A stretch of DNA of 64,000 bases from CAYSEW01 sp964430245 (GTDB taxonomy: Bacteria; Bacteroidota; Bacteroidia; Flavobacteriales_D; Parvicellaceae). The translations under genes were made by a program, and so were the position numbers. The DNA is taken from contig CAYSEW010000006.1 in the NCBI GenBank assembly GCA_964430245.1, forward strand, positions 1-64,000. Direction: 5' to 3'. The number at the start of each line of letters is the position of its first letter. The stretch's first letter is position 1. Below the pieces are notes generated by a model. The model was not told where the DNA came from. It saw only the letters and a list, made by a program, of their open reading frames with translations, and ran no database searches. Positions 17,133 through 25,400 of this stretch are shown in pieces.

Positions 17133-17942
17133 TTATTGGTCAAGTAAGTCAAATTGTGAACCGTCAAGACTCAGCCCTATAAAATAAGTTTTACTTTTCT
17201 TAATGGTTTGGTATTTCTTTGGTATTAAAAATTCAGTTTGCAAGTAACTTTTACTATTGTATTTATTAAATAGATCTCCATTACATATATAAATGAATTC
17301 TTCCTGAATTTGAATGCTTGATGCTAATGAAATATCTATAGATTGAATATAGCTTCCATAGATGTCAAAGATAAATAAGCCATCGTTTTTAGTTAACATA
17401 TATAAACGTCCATTTTTTTCAATAAGTTGAGTAGGCCATATGGAATCTTTATTTAATAAAATGGCTAGATTTCCAGTTTCCTGAATGATTTCTAATTTTG
17501 TGTTGACCTTTAAAATCTGCTTCTGATCCTGATCATAAATCCAAACTCCATTATCTACATTGCTATTTGCAATAAGCAGTGCTCTATAAAGACCTAATTC
17601 ATCTAATTGAATGGTATAATCATCTTGTTCACTTAATGTATTATCCAAGACAACAATCTTTGACAACTCTCTATAAAATATTAAGGGTCTAAGAGAATTA
17701 CTTACATCTATTTGAGTAATATCTCCTAAAGATTTGTTGCTATATCTATACAACTCTAATCCATTTTGATCTAGCTTAATGATTTCATCTTTATAAACCT
17801 GATAGATGTTTCCGATCTGGTCTGTTTCAAAAAAATCAATAGCCCCATTTATTACAATAGAATTTTGAATCCTCAAAGAATCTTGCGTAAAGCAGTTGAT
17901 AGAAAAAAATAGCAGTATAATATTAATAATGATTATTGGCAT
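17133..17942 (-). CDS. Hypothetical exported beta-propeller-like protein
   Basis: A 269-residue protein with an N-terminal signal peptide (PIIIINIILLFFSINCFTQ). The mature part is a series of short units with hydrophobic strands separated by Asp/Asn-Gly turns (ETDQIGNIYQVYKDEIIKLDQNG; KNDGLFIFDIYGSYIQ), which suggests a beta-propeller of NHL or similar type. Its start overlaps the end of the GH3-like gene by 20 bases, so it is translationally linked to it. I do not know its function. Confidence 0.75.
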   Translation of the reverse strand: MPIIIINIILLFFSINCFTQDSLRIQNSIVINGAIDFFETDQIGNIYQVYKDEIIKLDQNGLELYRYSNKSLGDITQIDVSNSLRPLIFYRELSKIVVLDNTLSEQDDYTIQLDELGLYRALLIANSNVDNGVWIYDQDQKQILKVNTKLEIIQETGNLAILLNKDSIWPTQLIEKNGRLYMLTKNDGLFIFDIYGSYIQSIDISLASSIQIQEEFIYICNGDLFNKYNSKSYLQTEFLIPKKYQTIKKSKTYFIGLSLDGSQFDLLDQ

Positions 17943-19458
17943 ATTCTATGATTTCATCTACATATTCTCTTTTGTTAGAAAGTCTTGGGACCTTGTTTTG
18001 CCCCCCTAACTTACCTTTTGATTTAAGCCAGCCGTAAAACATTCCTTTTTTTAACGGTCTTATGACAGGAAGGTTCAAAATCAAATTTTTAGATCGCTTA
18101 GCTTCATAATCTGAATTTAAGTTTTTTAAAGTTAAATCTAAAACTTCAATAAAGGCATTTATGTTTTCAGGTACAACTTCAAATTCGATCAGCCATTCAT
18201 GTGCTCCAGAATTTTTATTCATAAATATTGGCGCAACAGTATATTCTAAGACAATAGTGTTTGTTTTTTCTGCAGCGGTTATTATAGCAGTATCTGTATT
18301 TTCTATAATTAATTCTTCACCAAAAGCATTGATGAAATGTTTGGTTCTGCCTGTGATTTCAAATCTAAATGGATTTACGGAAGTAAATTTAATAGTGTCT
18401 CCAATAAGGTACCTCCATAATCCGGCATTTGAAGAGATAACTAATGCATATTGTTCATTTATTTTCACTTCATTAATTGTAAGGGTTTTTGGTTGTTCAT
18501 TTTGTAGCTCATTTATAGGAACAAATTCATAAAAAACTCCATAATCTAGCATTAATAACATGTTAGATGAGGTTTTTAAATCTTGAATTCCAAAAAAACC
18601 TTCACTAGCATTGTAGGTTTGAACATAGTTCATTTCTTTTTTTGGAATCAGGTTGTTAAATTGTTGTCTATAGGGTTCGAAATTTACTCCTCCATGCATA
18701 TATAATTCCAAATTTGGCCAGATATCTAGTATACTCTTAACATTGTTTTCTTTTAGGATGTATTCCAAGAGTATTAATGTCCATGAAGGTACGCCTGCTA
18801 GTATATATACATCTTCATGAATGGTAGTACTTGCTAGCTTTGCTATTTTCTCTTCCCACTCTGGAATAAGAGTGATTTTTTTATTCGGTGTTCTTCTCCA
18901 TTCACACCACCATGGTAAATTCTTTACTATTATAGCAGATAGATCTCCAAAGTAGGAATCTTTGTTTAAATAGTTAATAGTTGAGCTTCCACCAATAATT
19001 AAGTGTTTTCCTTTAAATAATTTGGTCTCAGGAAAATTAACATAATACAAAGCCAAAAGGTCCTTTCCTCCTTTATAATGACATTCTTCAAGCGCTTCTT
19101 TACTAACAGGTATGAATTTACTTTTACCAGTTGTAGTCCCTGAAGATTTTGCATACCACTTTATAGGTGATGGCCATAAAATATTTTTCTCACCATTAAT
19201 AGATCTTTTAATGAAAGGAAAAACATCTTCATATTTTTGTAGAGGAACTCTGTTTTTGAAATCAGAAATTGAATGAATCGATTGATAGTCGTAGGCTTTA
19301 CCTATTTCTGTATTTTTTGCTGTTTTTAGTAATTTTAATAGCGTCTCTTGTTGAACTTCAAAAGGATATTTTTTGAATAATTCAATTTGATGTATACGTT
19401 TTTTTATATACCAAGAAAAAATGGAATTAAAAGGAGCTCCAATTTTTTTAGACATCAA
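17923..19458 (-). CDS. GH3 auxin-responsive promoter family protein (acyl-adenylate/amide synthetase fold)
   Basis: A 511-residue member of the bacterial GH3 family, related to plant acyl-amido synthetases in the ANL superfamily. The ATP-binding motif SSGTTTGKSKFIPVS lies at about residues 109-123, with YNASEGFFGIQ and the later RYLIGDTIKFTS and ITGRTKHFINAFGE (ANL hinge) segments in order. Bacterial members have no settled substrate; auxin is not implied. It begins 10 bases from a 24-base palindrome with a promoter box and is followed by a translationally coupled exported protein. Confidence 0.88.
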   Translation of the reverse strand: MMSKKIGAPFNSIFSWYIKKRIHQIELFKKYPFEVQQETLLKLLKTAKNTEIGKAYDYQSIHSISDFKNRVPLQKYEDVFPFIKRSINGEKNILWPSPIKWYAKSSGTTTGKSKFIPVSKEALEECHYKGGKDLLALYYVNFPETKLFKGKHLIIGGSSTINYLNKDSYFGDLSAIIVKNLPWWCEWRRTPNKKITLIPEWEEKIAKLASTTIHEDVYILAGVPSWTLILLEYILKENNVKSILDIWPNLELYMHGGVNFEPYRQQFNNLIPKKEMNYVQTYNASEGFFGIQDLKTSSNMLLMLDYGVFYEFVPINELQNEQPKTLTINEVKINEQYALVISSNAGLWRYLIGDTIKFTSVNPFRFEITGRTKHFINAFGEELIIENTDTAIITAAEKTNTIVLEYTVAPIFMNKNSGAHEWLIEFEVVPENINAFIEVLDLTLKNLNSDYEAKRSKNLILNLPVIRPLKKGMFYGWLKSKGKLGGQNKVPRLSNKREYVDEIIEYANNHY

Positions 19459-19467
19459 TTAAGAATT

Positions 19468-19491
19468 AAATGCCAAATATATTTGGCATTT
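19468..19491. promoter_or_regulatory. Perfect 24-base palindrome carrying a TATATTTG box on each strand
   Basis: AAATGCCAAATA at 19468-19479 is followed at once by its exact reverse complement at 19480-19491. The centre provides TATATTTG on the plus strand (19478-19485) and on the minus strand (19474-19481); the minus copy ends 15 bases before the GH3-like start and could be its -7 box. A third GCCAAA at 19494-19499 could compete for pairing. It may be an operator, a promoter or a hairpin. Confidence 0.55.
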
Positions 19492-19589
19492 TAGCCAAAG
19501 AATACCAAACCAAAAATAATTAGTAGTGCTATTGTAACATAAATGTAGCCTACAATTTCGGTGCTTCCATGAAAATTTTTATCTGCCAT
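19491..19589 (-). CDS. 32-residue single-span membrane peptide
   Basis: A short frame from ATG at 19589 to TAA at 19491. It encodes a polar start (MADKNFHGSTEI) and one hydrophobic span (VGYIYVTIALLIIFGLVFF) ending in Gly. It has its own candidate promoter box at 19606-19613, 16 bases before the start, and fills the gap between sppA and the GH3-like gene. Short membrane peptides of this kind are usually missed in annotation. Function unknown. Its stop codon overlaps the 24-base palindrome. Confidence 0.55.
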   Translation of the reverse strand: MADKNFHGSTEIVGYIYVTIALLIIFGLVFFG

Positions 19590-19605
19590 TTTTAAAAATT
19601 TTTAG

Positions 19606-19613
19606 CAAATCTA
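19606..19613 (-). promoter_or_regulatory. Promoter -7 box (TAGATTTG) before the 32-residue peptide
   Basis: TAGATTTG on the minus strand matches TAnnTTTG and lies 16 bases before the ATG at 19589. It would place the short gene on its own transcript, separate from sppA. Confidence 0.4.
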
Positions 19614-19620
19614 ATAATAA

Positions 19621-21453
19621 TTATTCAATAATAATATTGTAAGGCAATCTAGCTTGGAACGGATACATGGTTTCAATTTTTTCGGCAATATCTATAAAAG
19701 CTTCAAACTTGCCGAAAAGGTTTATAGAAGTTTTTGAATCAGCATCATTGCTCTCGTCAAGCTGATCTAGTAGTTCAACTAAATCAAGTAGGGGATTTCT
19801 TTTTTCTTGTGGAAAAAACTGTAGTTGAATATTTTTTTCATTAATTCCAGTTTTTTCAGCTGCATATTGAATAGCATCATCCAATCCACCTAGTTGATCA
19901 ACCAGGTTATTGTTTAAAGCATCTTTGCCAGACCACACTCTTCCTCTTGCTATTTGATCTACATCTTCTTTATTGAGACCATCTCTGCCTAATGCAACTT
20001 TATTTATAAATGAATAATAGATATCATCAATTTCTTTTTGAATGATTGCTCTTTCTTCTTCAGTAAGTTCATTATTTAAGGAAAGCAAAGGACGAGAATG
20101 CAAATTAGTTTCTACTTTATCAAAGGTGATTCCTAATTTATCATTAAGCATTGGTCCAAAATTGGGGATAACACCAAAAACACCTATTGATCCAGTGAGA
20201 GTGCTGGTTTCAGCAAAAATATAATCAGCAGGACATGAAATATAATAACCACCAGATGCAGCATAGTCACCCATTGATACAATTAGTGGTTTTTTGTTTT
20301 TACTTGATGGGTCTGTAGTAAAGCTAACTTCTCTCCAAATAACATCAGAAGCTAAGACACTACCTCCTGGAGAATTAACTCTTAGAACAATTGCTTTAAT
20401 GTCTTTATCTTCTCTAGCATCTCTAATAGCTTTGGCTATAGTAGCAGAACCCATATTTGTATTAGAACCTTTGCCGCTTTCAATAGGTCCAACGGCATAA
20501 ATAATTGCGATATTTCCATCTTTTTTGGTTTCTTCTACAAATGAGGGATGATTTTTAGTTTTATTCTTACAATATTCCTGAAAAGAAACCAAATTTAGTT
20601 TTTTAGATTCAGAAGTGTTGGTTTTCTTTTTTAGTAAAGAGATTAACTGATCTTCATAAATAAGGTCATCTACCAATTGATGGTTTTTTGCATCATGAGC
20701 ATTTCTAATTGATAATGAGTCTGCAAAAATGACTAAAGAATCTTTTGAAATTCCTCTAGACGAGTGAATGTTTGAAAGCATATTCCCCCAAATATCTTTA
20801 AGGAATTTTTTAGTTTGTTGTTTGCTTTCAGGACTCATTTGGGTTTTTGTAAATGGCTCAACTGCACTTTTATAGTCATTGTTAGGGCCTTTAATGATTT
20901 CCATATCAATATTTAGTTTGTCTATGGTGCCTTTAAAAAACATTATTTCTGCTGACAATCCTCTAAAATCAACCACCCCAGCTGGATTTAAATAAACCTT
21001 GTCTGCAATAGAAGATAAATAATAAGCTTTTTGGTCATAAATTTCAGAATAAGCATAGACGAATTTTTTTGAATTTTCTTTAAATGATATAATTGAGTTT
21101 CTTATTTCTTCTAAAGAAGCAAATCCCACATTTAAATTCCCTACATTAATTAAGACCCCTTTAATCTTTGGGTCTTTTTGAGCAGCATTAAGCCCAATTT
21201 TAATTTCTCTGATCCCAAAAGATTCTTCCATAAAACCCTGACCAGAAGTGTTGATGTCAGAAAATGATTTTTCAGAGATTGAATTATTTAGTTCAATATG
21301 AAGAATTGACTTGTCCTTTATAGTGTATGGCTCTTTTTCAAACAGGTTGTTTGAAACAACGAAGACAATAATAAAAAGGACTAAACACAACAACAATCCT
21401 ATAATGACGCTAGCAAGAGAAGAAGCCCAGAAAGATCTCCAAAATGGTTTCAT
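19621..21453 (-). CDS. sppA: Signal peptide peptidase SppA, 67K type
   Basis: Membrane-anchored periplasmic serine protease that degrades cleaved signal peptides. At 610 residues it is the long tandem form. An N-terminal transmembrane segment spans about residues 14-34. The general-base Lys is in DYKSAVEPF (about K195) of the first half, and the nucleophile Ser is in DYAASGGYYISC (about S400) of the second half, the arrangement known for E. coli SppA. VNSPGGSV and TLTGSIGVFG are typical flanking motifs. It is divergent from folK. Confidence 0.95.
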   Translation of the reverse strand: MKPFWRSFWASSLASVIIGLLLCLVLFIIVFVVSNNLFEKEPYTIKDKSILHIELNNSISEKSFSDINTSGQGFMEESFGIREIKIGLNAAQKDPKIKGVLINVGNLNVGFASLEEIRNSIISFKENSKKFVYAYSEIYDQKAYYLSSIADKVYLNPAGVVDFRGLSAEIMFFKGTIDKLNIDMEIIKGPNNDYKSAVEPFTKTQMSPESKQQTKKFLKDIWGNMLSNIHSSRGISKDSLVIFADSLSIRNAHDAKNHQLVDDLIYEDQLISLLKKKTNTSESKKLNLVSFQEYCKNKTKNHPSFVEETKKDGNIAIIYAVGPIESGKGSNTNMGSATIAKAIRDAREDKDIKAIVLRVNSPGGSVLASDVIWREVSFTTDPSSKNKKPLIVSMGDYAASGGYYISCPADYIFAETSTLTGSIGVFGVIPNFGPMLNDKLGITFDKVETNLHSRPLLSLNNELTEEERAIIQKEIDDIYYSFINKVALGRDGLNKEDVDQIARGRVWSGKDALNNNLVDQLGGLDDAIQYAAEKTGINEKNIQLQFFPQEKRNPLLDLVELLDQLDESNDADSKTSINLFGKFEAFIDIAEKIETMYPFQARLPYNIIIE

Positions 21454-21592
21454 AATTTATATAGTTGAAAATATATGATAAATGTATAACAATAATTATT
21501 TTAATAATGAAAATAAACGATTGAAAAATAATTTTAGTCTTTTATAATCAAGATTGGCGGCCTATCAAAACTAAAAAGAACATTTGTTTAAT

Positions 21593-21600
21593 TACTTTTG
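21593..21600 (+). promoter_or_regulatory. Promoter -7 box (TACTTTTG) 4 bases before folK
   Basis: TACTTTTG matches TAnnTTTG and ends exactly 4 bases before the folK ATG (21605). A start site at the usual distance would fall on or next to the A of ATG, giving a leaderless mRNA. No -33 element was found at normal spacing. Confidence 0.45.
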
Positions 21601-21604
21601 TTTG

Positions 21605-22078
21605 ATGGTCAATGAAGCAATTTTAATATTAGGAAGCAATTTAAATAATAAAGAGAAACATATAAATGACGCCATACGTCTATTGAGCTTAGAGTTTAAG
21701 TGTAACAAAAGATCTTCAATCTATAAATCTAAAGCATGGGGTTATGAGTCTGACAATGATTTCTTAAATATTGCTCTAAGTATTGATTGTGACATAGATC
21801 CACATGCACTTTTGAGTAAGGTTATTGATATTGAGAATAAACTAGGTAGAATAAGAAGTAGTGCTGTTCGTTATTCTGATAGAACTATTGATATTGACAT
21901 TATATTATATGGAGATTCAATTGTTGACACTCCAGAATTAGTAATTCCACATCCGAGATTTCATTTAAGAGATTTTTGTTTGATTCCAATGAATGAGATT
22001 GCACCTGATAAATTAGTTCCAATATTTGGAAAATCCGTAAAAGAATTACATGAAGAGTTTAAAGAAATCGAAATATAG
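21605..22078 (+). CDS. folK: 2-amino-4-hydroxy-6-hydroxymethyldihydropteridine diphosphokinase
   Basis: Pyrophosphorylates the pterin intermediate of folate synthesis. The 158-residue protein (ATG at 21605; the frame is open a few codons further) has ILILGSNLNNKEKHI at the N-terminus, SKAWGYESDNDFLN, and the metal and ATP motif RYSDRTIDIDIILYG, then PHPRFHLRDFCLIP. It is followed 9 bases later by a deoxynucleoside kinase. folK beside, or fused to, such a kinase recurs in Bacteroidota and suggests joint expression for DNA precursor supply. Confidence 0.94.
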   Translation: MVNEAILILGSNLNNKEKHINDAIRLLSLEFKCNKRSSIYKSKAWGYESDNDFLNIALSIDCDIDPHALLSKVIDIENKLGRIRSSAVRYSDRTIDIDIILYGDSIVDTPELVIPHPRFHLRDFCLIPMNEIAPDKLVPIFGKSVKELHEEFKEIEI

Positions 22079-22087
22079 AGTTGATCT

Positions 22088-22717
22088 GTGATTAGGTATA
22101 AACACATAGCAATTGAAGGTAATATTGGAGCTGGAAAAACTACTTTAGCAAAAATGTTGTCTAGATATTTAGGAAGCTCATTACTTTTAGAAGAGTTCGA
22201 AGACAATCATTTTTTAAAAGCATTTTATAATGGAAAAGATTTTGCTGTACATGCAGAGATACAATTCATTCTAGATAGGAGTAAACAGCTGGCTGATTTT
22301 TTCTCAAAAAAACATCAATTGATCATTTCTGATTATGTCCCTGAAAAAAGCCTCATTTTTTCTAAAATGAATTTATCTGAATCTGAATATAAGATCATTA
22401 AAGATTTAACCAGTGTATTATATAAGAATTTTCAAAAACCAGATTTAATTCTTTTTATTGATAGAAGCACAGAAGATCTTATAGAAAACATAATTAAAAG
22501 AGGTAGGGTTTATGAGCAAAATATAGATGGGTCTTATATTGAAAATTTAAACAATGGATATGAAGATTGGTTAGGTGAGATTAATTGCCCAGTACTTAGA
22601 ATAAATGCCAATGAAATTGATATAAGTCACCCAGAGAAATTAGCTGAATCTTTTAAGAAGTTATTTCAACAGGAATACTCTAATGACCAAAGAGTTATCC
22701 AGGGAATTACTCATTGA
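22088..22717 (+). CDS. Deoxynucleoside kinase family protein (second copy)
   Basis: A 209-residue dNK-type kinase with P-loop GNIGAGKTT at about residues 11-19, an LLLEEFEDNHFLKAFY segment, a SDYVPEKSLIF substrate-side motif and KRGRVYEQNI in the lid. The start is GTG, 9 bases after folK. It differs clearly from the copy at 16410-17033: where that one has QDRTIYED, this has SDYVPEKS. The two may therefore use different deoxynucleosides, but specificity cannot be assigned from sequence alone. Confidence 0.88.
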   Translation: MIRYKHIAIEGNIGAGKTTLAKMLSRYLGSSLLLEEFEDNHFLKAFYNGKDFAVHAEIQFILDRSKQLADFFSKKHQLIISDYVPEKSLIFSKMNLSESEYKIIKDLTSVLYKNFQKPDLILFIDRSTEDLIENIIKRGRVYEQNIDGSYIENLNNGYEDWLGEINCPVLRINANEIDISHPEKLAESFKKLFQQEYSNDQRVIQGITH

Positions 22718-22871
22718 GATTGGCCTAAAAATTATAAAATTCATATTAAGTTCTTCATTTTAAGCACTTGCAAATCAAAATATAACCCCTACAAACCCTT
22801 TTATAAATGAAAAATAGTACTTATACTTGCATCGAAATTTTTTCAATGTTCCAATCATATTAAAAATTATA

Positions 22872-24566
22872 ATGAAAAAAATAACAATTAAAGGTTTATC
22901 GGTTATAGCATTAATTACAATGCTAAGTAACTGTACCACTATAAAAGATATTGAATATTCAGTAAAAGAAAACCCCTTACAGATGCATGCCGATGAGGTG
23001 ACATTAGAGGTAAGTGGGAAGTTTGTAGAAAAAGGATTAAATGCCAAAGCAACTGCAGAAGTAACCCCATTGTTTGTTTGTAATGACGGTACTGAAATTG
23101 CTTTTGCAACTGAATTATTTCAAGGCCCAAAAGCTGCAGGCAATGGCAAAGTAATTCAAAAAGAAGGAGGTTCTTTTGCTTATGAAAGTACAATTCCTTA
23201 CCAAAAGTGTATGGAAGAAGGTGTTGTAAAAGTTAGAATTATTGCAAAAAAAGGCAAAAAAGAAGAAGAGATTTTTACTGATAAAATTGCTGATGGCACA
23301 ATTATAACTCCTTATTTAATTCAATTAGATGATCAGGTTATTATGGCAACTGATGCTTTTCAAAGAACTACATCACATCAAACAGAAGCTACTATAAATT
23401 ATAACAAAGGTAAATTCAATGTTAAAAGCTCAGAGTTAAAAGAAGCTGACATTACAGATCTTAAGGCTTTTGCATTAGATGCTTCAACTAATCCAAGACT
23501 TGAAATGAAGAATTTTTCAATTCAATCTTACGCATCTCCTGAAGGAGAAATCGACAAGAATACCAACCTTGCTGAAGATAGAGCAAAAAGTGCTAAAGCA
23601 TTTTTGGTAAAAGAGATGAAAAGAATGAAATATGAAGCAGGTCAACAAGAAACATTCTACGGACTTAGTCCTAAAGGAGAAGATTGGGAAGGATTTAGAG
23701 CTGAAGTTGAAAAAACAACTCATGAAGACAAAGAATTAATCTTAAGAGTTCTTCAAATGACTGCTGATCTTGATAAAAGAGAACAAGAGATAAGAAATAT
23801 GGCTAAAACTTATAAGTTTTTAGAGAAAGAGGTATTACCTCAACTTAGAAGATCTCAAATGGTTCTTGCTTACGATAAGGTTGGATATAGTGATGAAGAG
23901 TTGAAAGAGTTATCAAAATCTAACCCTGACACTTTAAATATTGAAGAATTGCTTTATACAGCAGCACTTTATGAAGAGCTTGGTGAAAAATTGAGAGTTT
24001 ATAAAGAAGCAGCTAGGTTATTTCCTAATGATTGGAGATCAACAAATAATGTTGGTTATGTTTATTATTTACAAGGTGACCTTGATGCTGCAGGAGAAAA
24101 TTTTGAAAAAGCAAATGCTGCTGAAGAAAATGCAACTACAACTAATAACATAGGCGCTGTTGCTCACATGAAAGGCGACAACGAGAGAGCTATGGAATTA
24201 TTTACAGCTGCTGGTTCAGGTAGTGAGTGTAAGTATAATCAAGGTCTTTTAAATATTCAACAAGGCCTATATGAAGAAGCGGTAAATAATATGGGTGATA
24301 ACAAAACTTTCAATGTTGCTTTAGCTACTCTTCTTTCAGGAGATGCTGAAGGAGCATCACAAGTTGTTGATGCAAGTAACACTAGTGATGACGCTATTTC
24401 TTATTACTTAAAAGCTATTATTGGAGCAAGAACAAATAATTCAGCGATGTTGTTGGATAATCTTAAAATTGCATTTGAAAAAGATGCTTCATTAAAGGAT
24501 AAAGCGAAAAGAGACAGAGAATTTTTTCAGTTTTTTGAAAACGCAGATTTCTTAGCGATCTTTTAA
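22872..24566 (+). CDS. Lipoprotein with OmpA-like and TPR regions
   Basis: A 564-residue lipoprotein. The ATG at 22872 gives MKKITIKGLSVIALITMLSNC with the lipobox Cys at residue 21. Residues of roughly 25-170 form a beta-rich domain. The segment SIQSYASPEGEIDKN with RAKSAKAFL (about 218-250) resembles an OmpA-like peptidoglycan-binding motif. From about residue 370 onward there are TPR-like helical repeats (NNVGYVYYLQGDLDAAGENFEKA; NNIGAVAHMKGDNERAMELF). Envelope scaffolding is a reasonable inference. Monocistronic, ended by the shared terminator at 24587. Confidence 0.8.
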   Translation: MKKITIKGLSVIALITMLSNCTTIKDIEYSVKENPLQMHADEVTLEVSGKFVEKGLNAKATAEVTPLFVCNDGTEIAFATELFQGPKAAGNGKVIQKEGGSFAYESTIPYQKCMEEGVVKVRIIAKKGKKEEEIFTDKIADGTIITPYLIQLDDQVIMATDAFQRTTSHQTEATINYNKGKFNVKSSELKEADITDLKAFALDASTNPRLEMKNFSIQSYASPEGEIDKNTNLAEDRAKSAKAFLVKEMKRMKYEAGQQETFYGLSPKGEDWEGFRAEVEKTTHEDKELILRVLQMTADLDKREQEIRNMAKTYKFLEKEVLPQLRRSQMVLAYDKVGYSDEELKELSKSNPDTLNIEELLYTAALYEELGEKLRVYKEAARLFPNDWRSTNNVGYVYYLQGDLDAAGENFEKANAAEENATTTNNIGAVAHMKGDNERAMELFTAAGSGSECKYNQGLLNIQQGLYEEAVNNMGDNKTFNVALATLLSGDAEGASQVVDASNTSDDAISYYLKAIIGARTNNSAMLLDNLKIAFEKDASLKDKAKRDREFFQFFENADFLAIF

Positions 24567-24586
24567 TAAATAAACATTCAATACTA

Positions 24587-24614
24587 ATAGGGAGCTCTGC
24601 TCCCTATTTTTTTA
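24587..24614. terminator. Bidirectional rho-independent terminator
   Basis: ATAGGGAGC (24587-24595) and GCTCCCTAT (24599-24607) form a perfect 9-base stem with a 3-base loop and a following T run. It lies between two convergent genes and probably serves both; the far side is AT-rich rather than a pure A run. Confidence 0.85.
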
Positions 24615-25148
24615 GTCAAATTTTTGCGGATTATCTTCAGGAATTTCTTCATGATCTAGTTGAACCTTTTTTTTCGGAAGTATAGGTAATTCAATCACTT
24701 TTTTTACTACTCTAGTATTTTCAAATAGAGCTGTTAACTCATTTTTAAAGTAATAAGCAGATACTTTATCATAAAACCTCCCAGCATATAAATATGTATT
24801 AGGAGTTTTATATTCATCAAAAAGCTGTTGATCCGGAAATGCTTTTAAAAATTTTATTCTAGTGTTTTTAAGTTCTTCTTTTTGTTGACTTACGAGGATC
24901 TGCACTGTCCATCCCATAATGGTTGGTTTCTCAGATAATTCTTTTTGAATTGAATCAATCCTTACATCCCTGAAAACAATAATTTCACCATTGTTTAAAT
25001 TATAGTTGAGTTGGGGTTTAATAGTGTCAATAAGATTTGATTCTATTCTATTGCTGTCAGGGGAGGAAGGATAAAGCTTCCAGTTGTCTTGGCTAACAAC
25101 AATTGACTTAAAAGCTATAAATAGTATAAATATTAAGATGCGCTTCAT
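24612..25148 (-). CDS. Exported SPOR-like protein
   Basis: A 178-residue protein with a signal peptide (RILIFILFIAFKSIVVSQ). The region GWTVQILVSQQKEELKNTRIKF onwards (about residues 79-155), ending RVVKKVIELP, has the pattern of a SPOR domain: a first strand VQILV, a helix, then YAGRFYDKVSAYYFKNEL. SPOR domains bind denuded peptidoglycan at division sites. The first half is a low-complexity linker. Assignment is by pattern only. It is convergent with the OmpA/TPR lipoprotein gene. Confidence 0.65.
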   Translation of the reverse strand: MKRILIFILFIAFKSIVVSQDNWKLYPSSPDSNRIESNLIDTIKPQLNYNLNNGEIIVFRDVRIDSIQKELSEKPTIMGWTVQILVSQQKEELKNTRIKFLKAFPDQQLFDEYKTPNTYLYAGRFYDKVSAYYFKNELTALFENTRVVKKVIELPILPKKKVQLDHEEIPEDNPQKFD

Positions 25149-25346
25149 TGGATGAAATTATAATTTGTAAAATTAGCGATAAAGAGCTAAAATTATGCCA
25201 TTAATTCAAAATTATATAAGTTAAACATCTTCTAAAACGCTCCCATTTTGTTTTGAGTTCCAACTTTATTATTTAGAATGCTTCTAAATTAAGATAAAAC
25301 TGTGACAATTTATTAGAATATAGAGGGCTTAATTAGATTCAGATAT

Positions 25347-25354
25347 TACATTTG
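25347..25354 (+). promoter_or_regulatory. Promoter -7 box (TACATTTG) for the alternative complex III operon
   Basis: TACATTTG matches TAnnTTTG exactly and ends 46 bases before actA. It is the only good match in the 252-base gap before actA and so is the best candidate for the act-cox operon promoter. No clear -33 TTTG was seen. An AAAGGA ribosome-binding-like sequence lies at 25386-25391, just before actA. Confidence 0.5.
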
Positions 25355-25400
25355 CGTTTGTTAAAAAATTGATGAAAGCTATCTAAAAGGACTTTATAAG

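Noticed and set aside
18161..18532. 123-codon open frame on the plus strand inside the GH3-like gene
   Set aside because: It lies fully antisense to a gene with clear family motifs and has the composition of a reverse-frame shadow.
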